A stretch of DNA of 64,000 bases from DAOQVR01 sp035341665 (lineage in GTDB: Bacteria; Chloroflexota; Anaerolineae; JAAYZQ01), in contig DAOQVR010000004.1 in the NCBI GenBank assembly GCA_035341665.1, forward strand, positions 252,143 to 316,142, read 5' to 3'. Shown in pieces: positions 58,853 through 64,000 of the stretch (positions are counted from its first letter, which is position 1; each line of letters begins with the position of its first letter). The position numbers were made by a program, and so were the translations under genes. The notes below the pieces were generated by a model. The model was not told where the DNA came from. It did no database searches and saw only the letters and a program-made list of their open reading frames with translations.

Positions 58853-58884
58853 TCTCGTCCCCTTCCGCCCGATCAGATAGGGGT

Positions 58885-58913
58885 ATTATACTCGATCGCG
58901 CCCGGTGGACCAA
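58885..58913 (-). promoter_or_regulatory. SigA-type promoter for the two-component operon
   Basis: On the minus strand TTGGTC (58913-58908), 17-base spacer, TATAAT (58890-58885), a perfect -10. The predicted transcript leader is about 25 bases. Confidence 0.65.
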
Positions 58914-59147
58914 GGCTGCGCGGGGGAGATTGCGGTCCCCACCCGCCAGGTGCCCATGCCCGGCATCGAGCCCTGGCAGGCCCCGGTACACGCACCAGCA
59001 CCCCGCCCTTCGCCCTTGCTCCTCCAGAGCACCACGGCGACCACCCCCACCAGTCCGGCGCCGGCGTGCACCGGCAACCCCGGCGTCAGCTGGATCGTGA
59101 GGCTCTCTTCCCGACACGGTAGGTTCGTGCGCAAGTGGTCAACATGC
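58914..59147. other. Intergenic region after the CarD gene
   Basis: Together with the kinase promoter this makes a 295-base gap. An 82-codon minus-strand frame exists (about 58886-59134), with one short hydrophobic stretch (AGAGLVGVVAVVLW), but it has no ribosome site and runs through the kinase promoter. I see no confident gene. Confidence 0.35.
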
Positions 59148-59663
59148 TCACTCGCCCCCCTCTACTCCCGTGGCTTCTGTCGCTGAAGCGAGCGCCGCTC
59201 CTATCTGCTCTCGGACTTCGGCAGCCGTGTCGCCGGACGCCAGGGCGATCTCCTCTGTCAGCATGTCCAGCGCCCTGCGCAGCTGGTCCGCGTCCTTCTT
59301 CGTGAGATGTGTGAGCCTCTGGCGCCAGCTCAGGTCGCGCGCGACGGCAGCCAGATCAACCACATGGCCGGCCTCTAGCTTGCTCCACACCGCCTCCTGG
59401 CGCGCCCGGAAGTCCTCGGGCAGGGGGTGGGGCCTTCCGCCCAGCATAGAGAGGATCCGCCTCGACCGGCACTCTGACATGGCGTGCCTGAGCCCAAGCG
59501 CGTCGGCCATTCCGACCGGCGTGTGCACAGTCAGGCCTTTTCGCGGGATCTCGATGACATAGTATCGCCTGTCTGCCTCCGAGAGCTCGCTGCCCGCGAT
59601 CCCTGTGATCCGTCCCGGCCCATACTGCGGGTGTATCACCTTGTCGCCCACTGAGAACTGCAT
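59148..59663 (-). CDS. CarD/CdnL-type transcription regulator
   Basis: A 171-aa protein. The N-terminal Tudor-like domain starts FSVGDKVIHPQYGPGRITGI and continues RRYYVIEIPRKGLTVHTPV, the part that contacts RNA polymerase beta. The C-terminal helical domain (WSKLEAGHVVDLAAVARDL, LTHLTKKDADQLRRALDML) binds promoter DNA near the -10 in CarD proteins. Length is close to the family norm. It probably stabilises open complexes at many promoters and so affects growth and stress responses. Separately transcribed from the cold-shock gene upstream, which ends at a hairpin. Confidence 0.92.
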   Translation of the reverse strand: MQFSVGDKVIHPQYGPGRITGIAGSELSEADRRYYVIEIPRKGLTVHTPVGMADALGLRHAMSECRSRRILSMLGGRPHPLPEDFRARQEAVWSKLEAGHVVDLAAVARDLSWRQRLTHLTKKDADQLRRALDMLTEEIALASGDTAAEVREQIGAALASATEATGVEGGE

Positions 59664-59734
59664 GGGACCCCCTCTCTTCTCCCTTCCTGCACAATCGCGG
59701 CCCCGCCGTCACTCGTCGATCGCCTTCGAAAGAC

Positions 59735-59764
59735 AGCGCGGACCGGGATACCCTGGTCCGCGCT
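59735..59764 (-). terminator. Terminator hairpin after the cold-shock gene
   Basis: AGCGCGGACC (59735-59744) and GGTCCGCGCT (59755-59764) form a perfect 10-bp stem; on the minus strand it is followed by GTCTTTCG. It separates the cold-shock gene from carD. Confidence 0.55.
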
Positions 59765-59830
59765 GCGGGTTACTACTTCACACGTGCACCTGCACGACCC
59801 AAGCCGGCAGGCGGCTTCCGTCGGCGGCCC

Positions 59831-60046
59831 TTACCGGGCACCAACCGTGACGTCAGTGGCGCGCGGGCCCTTGGGCCCCGGCTCAACGCCGAACTCGACG
59901 CTCTGTCCCTCTTCTAGGTTCCGGAAGCCTTCACCGCGGATGGCGGAGTGATGCACAAAGACATCCGGGCCTCCCGCCCTCTCGATGAAGCCAAACCCCT
60001 TCACCCTATCAAACCACTTGACCGTTCCCATGATACGTTCAGACAT
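59831..60046 (-). CDS. Cold-shock domain protein (Csp)
   Basis: A 71-aa protein. MGTVKWFDRVKGFGFIERAG contains RNP1 (KGFGFIE) and VFVHHSAI contains RNP2; the rest matches the CspA fold at normal length (DVTVGAR end). The MSERI extension before the canonical MGTVKWF is five residues. It binds single-stranded RNA or DNA and melts structure at low temperature or under stress. The leader upstream is long and carries a 10-bp hairpin, a layout that recalls cspA regulation. AAAGGTGAGAC precedes the ATG. Confidence 0.95.
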   Translation of the reverse strand: MSERIMGTVKWFDRVKGFGFIERAGGPDVFVHHSAIRGEGFRNLEEGQSVEFGVEPGPKGPRATDVTVGAR

Positions 60047-60105
60047 GTCTCACCTTTCCGACTTTTTGTTAGGAGGAAGGAGCCGCCGGCTCCGGGTAAG
60101 AAAAG

Positions 60106-60133
60106 GCGCCCAGACCTGTAAAAGTCTGGGCGC
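60106..60133 (-). promoter_or_regulatory. Leader hairpin upstream of the cold-shock gene
   Basis: GCGCCCAGAC (60106-60115) and GTCTGGGCGC (60124-60133) form a perfect 10-bp stem with an 8-base loop; on the minus strand CTTTTCTT follows. It could be an intrinsic terminator/attenuator or a cold-responsive leader element about 60 bases before the Csp ATG. Confidence 0.6.
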
Positions 60134-60178
60134 TTATCCTCGCTGATAGTCCAGAATCCTACTTCATCCTACCTATCC

Positions 60179-60207
60179 AGCGTAGCCGATCCTGCACCTT
60201 CTGTCAA
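60179..60207 (-). promoter_or_regulatory. Candidate promoter for the cold-shock transcript
   Basis: On the minus strand TTGACA (60207-60202), 17-base spacer, TACGCT (60184-60179). Perfect -35, weak -10. It would give a leader of about 125 bases containing the hairpin. Confidence 0.4.
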
Positions 60208-60339
60208 GTTCGGGATGAGCAGTAGCGCAAGCCGCCACGGCGCAGCCCACCAGGGACCTCAGCCCACGCCCTTCGCCATTGCCGCGCCCATCGCCGCCAA
60301 AAGCAGAGCCGTCGTTGCCGCCGTCACCAGCCACAGCCC

Positions 60340-60729
60340 TCACGCCATGCGGAACATCGGCAGTCCCATCAGAAGGATAGCGCCGAAGAAGAGCACCAGG
60401 TAGGGAACCAGAATGGCAGGGCGCGCCGGTGAGCGGAACCCCACCGGCCACACATATTCCACCGCAGCCATCAGCAGCACGAACGCAAGAAACACCGCCG
60501 GCCCGAGCCAATGCCGCAGGCCGGCACCAGCCCGCAGGTAGGCGGCGAGAGCAGCCACCGCAGGCAACGCCAGCGCGGCGATCCCATACCCGAGTGCCTG
60601 GTTGACTGCCCGGCTGCCGGTCCAGGCTCGCGACAAGAAACCCGCGGCCTGCAGCAGATTGACCAGGTTTACGACGCCCCACACCACTAGCGCAGCCCAC
60701 CAGGGATCGACATGGCCCTCAGTTTGCAT
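60340..60729 (-). CDS. Small four-helix membrane protein, possibly truncated by a nonsense codon
   Basis: A 129-aa protein from ATG 60729, preceded by AGGGGAACA; the open frame upstream runs through repeats and is not coding. It has hydrophobic helices around WWAALVVWGVVNLVNLLQAA, YGIAALALPAVAALAAYL, WLGPAVFLAFVLLMAAVEYV and PYLVLFFGAILLMGLPMF. The frame ends at a TGA at 60340, but the same frame then continues for 26 codons with another hydrophobic segment (WLVTAATTALLLAAMGAAM) before a second TGA at 60259. The gene may thus have lost its last helix by a point mutation. No family recognised. Confidence 0.65.
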   Translation of the reverse strand: MQTEGHVDPWWAALVVWGVVNLVNLLQAAGFLSRAWTGSRAVNQALGYGIAALALPAVAALAAYLRAGAGLRHWLGPAVFLAFVLLMAAVEYVWPVGFRSPARPAILVPYLVLFFGAILLMGLPMFRMA

Positions 60730-60751
60730 TGTTCCCCTGCCATCTCCGTCA

Positions 60752-60901
60752 AGCGGGTTTGCACTCCCGCCAGGCAACCCCGACACTCGGGCCGGCCACG
60801 TAGGGCGGGTTTCCATACCCGCCAGGCAACGCCGGCACTTGGGCCGGCCACGTAGGGCGGGTTTCCACACCCGCCACGTAGGGCGCGTTTCCATACCCGC
60901 C
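60752..60901. repeat. Clustered copies of the GTAGGGCGGGTTTCC palindrome
   Basis: Four copies at 60752-60771 (degenerate), 60804-60823, 60856-60875 and 60882-60901, with periods of 52, 52 and 26 bases. Each is a near-palindrome of the form GGCGGGTTTCCATACCCGCC. The linker AGGCAACGCCGGCACTTGGG is partly conserved between copies. The same palindrome occurs at 44611-44630. Confidence 0.82.
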
Positions 60902-60925
60902 ATGCAACGCGGACGCCCGGACCGC

Positions 60926-63190
60926 CTACGGCTCCAACCCGATGATCAGCGTGCCGCCCCCGGACACCTCGAGCATGGGCTGGTATGCGTCGAATCCACC
61001 AGAGCTGTTCGCCGACAGGTCGGGCAGCGCACCAGACCCTCCGTACAGCACTCCGGCCCGGTAGGCCCCCGAGAGCGGACCCTCGCCGAGCGACAGCGTG
61101 TAGCCGCGCGCCCCCTCCTCACGCATATTGACAATCACCAGCACGGCCTCGTCACCGCGCGCCCGCAGGAAGGTGAGCAGCCCGGCGTCAGTGCAGTCGA
61201 CCGGGTGGTAGCTTCCCATCTGCAGTGTCGGGGACGCTGTGCGCAGCCGGATCAGTGCCCGGTAGTGCGACAGAAGCGACTCCGTGTATTGGGACTGGGC
61301 GACGACGTTCACGTCCGGGTAGTCGCTGTTGACCGGCTCCCAGGGCGTGCCGGTACTGAAGCCGGCGTTCTCCTCGGCTGACCACTGCATCGGTGTCCGG
61401 ATCATCTCGTCCGGCTTCTCGCCGGTCATGCCTATCTCTTCGCCGTAGTAGACAAAGGGCACGCCGGGCGCCGTCAGCAGCACGGACGCCGCTACCTTGG
61501 CCTTCCCTCGGTCCGCAAGCTGGCTCATGGCCCGGTTCATGTCATGGTTGGTGAGGAAGGTGGCCGACAGTCCACCACCGTACAGTCGGTAGCTCGCGGT
61601 CAGCGCCCCCTGCAAGCGGTTCGCAGTGCGAAGCCCAGCGTACTTGACGATGGCCTCTGCCAGGTCAAAGTCAAAAGCCAGGTCCAGCTCATCTCCCCGG
61701 AGGTACTCAGCCACATTGGGGCCCTTCGTCCACATCTCGCCCACAACTACTGCCTCGGGGTCGGCGCCCTTGTACACCCTGCGGAACCCCTTCAGCCACT
61801 CGTGGGTCGACACGGTGTTCTCCTGGGTGCTGCCCTCCTCGATCAAGTGGCGGGCCGCGTCAAGTCGAAAGCCATCGGCGCCGGCCTCCTCCAGCCAGAA
61901 GCGAGCAACCTTCGCCATCTCTGCCGTCACCGCGGGGTTCGACAGGTTGAGATCGGGCATGCCTGACCAGAAGAGGCCATAGTAGTAGCCGGAGGGTGAG
62001 GCATGCCACACGTCCTGCCCCCAGGGCCCCAGGTAGTCTGGCTTTTCCTCCGACCAGAGGTACCAGCCGCGCCGTTCCGACTCGGGGTGATCGCGCGCCT
62101 CTACGAACCAGGGGTGCTCTGACGATGTGTGGTTGAGTACCAGGTCGACGATGACCTGCATTCCGCGCGCGTGCGCCTCTCCCACAAACTGCCGGAAGTC
62201 GTCGAGGGTGCCATACTCCTCGTCCACGGCATAGTAATCGGTGACGTCGTAGCCATGGTAGCTGGGTGACTGCATGACCGGCATGAGCCACAACCCGGTC
62301 ACGCCCAAGTCCTCGGTTGTTGCGGGATCGCCGTCGTTCAGGTAGTTCAGTTTCTCGATCAGTCCCCGAAGATCGCCAATACCGTCCCCGGCCAGCGGCC
62401 CAGTCGTCGAGTCGGCGAAGGAGCGCACGAACACCTCGTAGAACACCGTCCCGTTCCACCACGACTCGTCAAAAGAGGGTGGCGGCCCGGCCGGACTCGC
62501 GGCGGTGGCCTCTTCCTGCGGCGCCTCTACCGTCACATGCACGACGAGCTGCATCGTGCCGGCCGGGAGGACTGCAAAACCGTTGTCCACGTCACGAGTC
62601 GTGTGGAGGACATAGTGCAGCGTGTGCTCGCCGGGGGTCGGATTGATCAGCTTGATGTCCCAGGCGCGGATCTTGACAGGCGTCCCGTCCGCTTCCCAGT
62701 CGAGGTCCCAAGTACCAAAGGCTGGCAGGTCGATGGCGAGCCCGTCGACGGTCATCTCCCAAGTCAAGGCCGGCCAGCCCGCGTCGAGCCGGGCCTGGTC
62801 TTTGGCGCCCCAGGCCTGCCAGATCTCGACCTCTGCCTGCCATGGCATCGAGCATTCGGCCGGCTCCGGGCTGGGCTGGTTGGTCCATGCCATTGGGCAA
62901 TAGTCCCACAGGATCGGGCTCTGGCTGGGGGACGTATCGACGCTCATCTCGCCGATGCTGTCGCCCGGCACGAGGCCCGGGGCTTGCATGGGTACAGTGG
63001 ATGCCGGTGTGGGGGCCGGAGGAACGGGCGTACTCGTGTCTTCCGTTGGAGGAGCGGGCGTACTTGTGACGTGGGCCGGCGGGGCTGTGAGGGGTGTGGG
63101 AGACGTCCCGCCGGTCGCCCCGCACCCGCCCAGCCAGAGCATGCCGAGGACGAGTGCGAGCGGCAAGGCATGCCTTCGATTCTTCCTCAT
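60926..63190 (-). CDS. GH13 alpha-amylase-family lipoprotein
   Basis: About 754 aa from ATG 63190, which follows a near-perfect AGGAGGTGGGACC. Signal peptide with lipobox LWLGGC, then a Thr/Pro-rich linker (STPAPPTEDTSTPVPPAPTP) to about residue 65, typical of surface lipoproteins. Next comes a beta domain of about 170 residues, then the GH13 barrel: region I DLVLNHTSSEHPW, region II GFRLDAARH with nucleophile Asp444, region III VVGEMW with acid/base Glu485, region IV TNHDMNR with Asp550. The pattern resembles alpha-glucosidase, trehalose synthase and neopullulanase relatives. It should hydrolyse or rearrange alpha-glucans at the cell surface. Confidence 0.9.
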   Translation of the reverse strand: MRKNRRHALPLALVLGMLWLGGCGATGGTSPTPLTAPPAHVTSTPAPPTEDTSTPVPPAPTPASTVPMQAPGLVPGDSIGEMSVDTSPSQSPILWDYCPMAWTNQPSPEPAECSMPWQAEVEIWQAWGAKDQARLDAGWPALTWEMTVDGLAIDLPAFGTWDLDWEADGTPVKIRAWDIKLINPTPGEHTLHYVLHTTRDVDNGFAVLPAGTMQLVVHVTVEAPQEEATAASPAGPPPSFDESWWNGTVFYEVFVRSFADSTTGPLAGDGIGDLRGLIEKLNYLNDGDPATTEDLGVTGLWLMPVMQSPSYHGYDVTDYYAVDEEYGTLDDFRQFVGEAHARGMQVIVDLVLNHTSSEHPWFVEARDHPESERRGWYLWSEEKPDYLGPWGQDVWHASPSGYYYGLFWSGMPDLNLSNPAVTAEMAKVARFWLEEAGADGFRLDAARHLIEEGSTQENTVSTHEWLKGFRRVYKGADPEAVVVGEMWTKGPNVAEYLRGDELDLAFDFDLAEAIVKYAGLRTANRLQGALTASYRLYGGGLSATFLTNHDMNRAMSQLADRGKAKVAASVLLTAPGVPFVYYGEEIGMTGEKPDEMIRTPMQWSAEENAGFSTGTPWEPVNSDYPDVNVVAQSQYTESLLSHYRALIRLRTASPTLQMGSYHPVDCTDAGLLTFLRARGDEAVLVIVNMREEGARGYTLSLGEGPLSGAYRAGVLYGGSGALPDLSANSSGGFDAYQPMLEVSGGGTLIIGLEP

Positions 63191-63267
63191 GGTCCCACCT
63201 CCTGTCATAATGGGACCAACATATCATCTCGCTGGGTGAGCCGTCGTCCCCCAAGTAGGTGATCTTT

Positions 63268-63342
63268 GCCTCGGTCGCCAAAGGTCTCCGACCGAGGCAA
63301 CGCAGCCGTCTCTCCCGATCGCTGACGGTCTCCGACCGAGGC
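63268..63342. repeat. Inverted/direct repeat GGTCTCCGACCGAGGC
   Basis: GCCTCGGTC (63268-63276) pairs with GACCGAGGC (63290-63298), and GGTCTCCGACCGAGGC occurs twice, at 63283-63298 and 63327-63342, 44 bases apart. A third family of intergenic repeat in this window, between the GH13 gene and the aminotransferase gene. Confidence 0.75.
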
Positions 63343-63377
63343 GAAGTACCCACCACCCCGCCAGGGCGTCCCTCTGC

Positions 63378-64000
63378 CTACCGCTTCGCCAGCACCGCGA
63401 TTTCCCGCACCGCTTCGACCGCGGTCGCGATGTGCTCCTCTGTGTTGAACGGCCCGATGCCAAAGCGAACCGCGCCTCGGATCTGGGCGGTCCCCATCTG
63501 CTCGTGCACCAGCGGCGCACAGTGCAGACCCGTTCGGCAGGCGATGTCGTAATCCACGTCCAGCATCGTCCCCACATCGCCGGCATCCATGCCCTGCACA
63601 TTGAACGCCAGGACCGCGATGTGGTTGTCCAGGCCCTCCAGGCAGTAGAGGATCACGCCCGGGATGCTCGCCAGCCCATCCCGCAGCGTCTGCGCCAGGC
63701 GCATCTCCTGCGCGTGGATCGACTCCAGACCCCGCGCCTCGATCCACTTCAGCCCGGCGTGCAGCCCGGCAATGCCGGCGACGTTGGGCGTGCCATACTC
63801 CAGCCGGTAGGGATACTCCTCTAGGTGCGCCCGCTCCGCCGACCGCACGCCCGTCCCGCCGGCGCGCGTCTGCCGGACCTCGATCCCCTCGCGCACGTAG
63901 AGCCCGCCGATGCCGGTCGGCCCTAGCAGCGACTTGTGCCCGGTGAAGGCGACCGCATCCAGGCACTGTGCCTCCACGTCGATGGGCACTTTGCCGGCCG
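63378..64000 (-). CDS. Cysteine desulfurase-family class V aminotransferase (N-terminus outside window)
   Basis: The last 207 codons of a PLP enzyme; the frame is open to the right edge, so the start is outside. Visible marks: the PLP lysine in FTGHKSLLGPTGIGGLYV, then RLEYGTPNVAGIAGLHAGL, and a late DIACRTGLHCAPLVHEQMG with the cysteine on the mobile loop, ending RFGIGPFNTEEHIATAVEAV. This is the NifS/IscS/SufS-like group; the HCAPLVHEQMG version is typical of a subgroup of cysteine desulfurase-like enzymes often found outside isc/suf operons. It would release sulfur from cysteine or act on a similar amino acid. A repeat separates it from the GH13 gene. Confidence 0.88.
   Translation of the reverse strand, partial: AGKVPIDVEAQCLDAVAFTGHKSLLGPTGIGGLYVREGIEVRQTRAGGTGVRSAERAHLEEYPYRLEYGTPNVAGIAGLHAGLKWIEARGLESIHAQEMRLAQTLRDGLASIPGVILYCLEGLDNHIAVLAFNVQGMDAGDVGTMLDVDYDIACRTGLHCAPLVHEQMGTAQIRGAVRFGIGPFNTEEHIATAVEAVREIAVLAKR

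Noticed and set aside
58886..59134. 82-codon minus-strand frame downstream of carD
   Set aside because: One short hydrophobic stretch, no ribosome site, and it overlaps the strong kinase promoter.
60730..60903. 58-codon N-terminal extension of the small membrane protein
   Set aside because: It runs through the palindromic repeat cluster and precedes a good AGGGGAACA site with ATG 60729.

Overview
The window looks like a chromosome segment of a high-GC, free-living bacterium, most probably a Chloroflexota (Anaerolineae/Ardenticatenia-like) organism. That placement is an inference. It rests on exported proteins that end in a short hydrophobic-basic tail of the YLPLxLR type (genes ending at 12534 and 25200, and a weaker version at 39295), a long BTAD-ATPase-TPR regulator, a CarD-type regulator, SigA-like promoters with 17-bp spacers, and many palindromic intergenic repeats. 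No rRNA, tRNA, CRISPR array, insertion sequence or phage module was seen.

Region 1 (1-20255, all minus strand) is the most unusual part: a run of fourteen consecutive co-directional genes, many separated by less than 100 bp or overlapping. In transcription order it holds three phenylacetate-CoA-ligase-like adenylate-forming proteins (one with a ruined P-loop and no C-terminal domain), an alpha/beta hydrolase, a secreted PKD-repeat protein, an NAD-dependent epimerase/reductase, two acyl-CoA-synthetase-like proteins whose A10 catalytic lysine position is arginine, a metallo-beta-lactamase-fold hydrolase, an acyl carrier protein, an FtsX/MacB-type ABC exporter (ATPase plus 860-aa permease), and three tandem PlsC-like proteins that lack the HX4D catalytic histidine; the two complete ones also carry a C-terminal zinc ribbon. 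The third PlsC-like gene runs off the left edge. I read this as an undescribed acyl/lipid-conjugate assembly and export locus.

Region 2 (20452-25052) carries small envelope/stress-type genes: a secreted Ig-like protein, two small membrane proteins (one GlsB/YeaQ-like), an SRPBCC protein, a cytoplasmic coiled-coil LysM protein, and a membrane-anchored alpha/beta hydrolase. Region 3 (25200-36614) has a Kelch/gingipain-type C25 secreted protease, a UvrA paralogue lacking the UvrB-binding domain, and divergently from it a BTAD-AAA-TPR-wHTH regulator. Region 4 (36691-45701) has a secreted Gly-rich repeat protein with a secreted partner, an M64 peptidase, a D-aminoacylase/YfcC transporter operon, a tandem hairpin repeat array, a small PlsC-type acyltransferase with a probable leaderless start, and a gene remnant.

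Region 5 (45897-54021, minus strand) looks like a metal/redox operon: an exported multicopper oxidase with three FN3 domains, a cupredoxin-type lipoprotein, a DUF4418 membrane protein, and a MacB/LolD-type ABC transporter. Region 6 (54084-58852) is regulatory: a receiver-only protein with the phosphoacceptor Asp changed to Ala, a RepA-like AAA ATPase, and a NarL-type two-component pair. Region 7 (59148-64000) holds CarD, a cold-shock protein with a structured leader, a small membrane protein with a possible in-frame nonsense codon, a GH13 lipoprotein, and a cysteine-desulfurase-family gene cut by the right edge. Several intergenic regions hold dispersed palindromic repeats.
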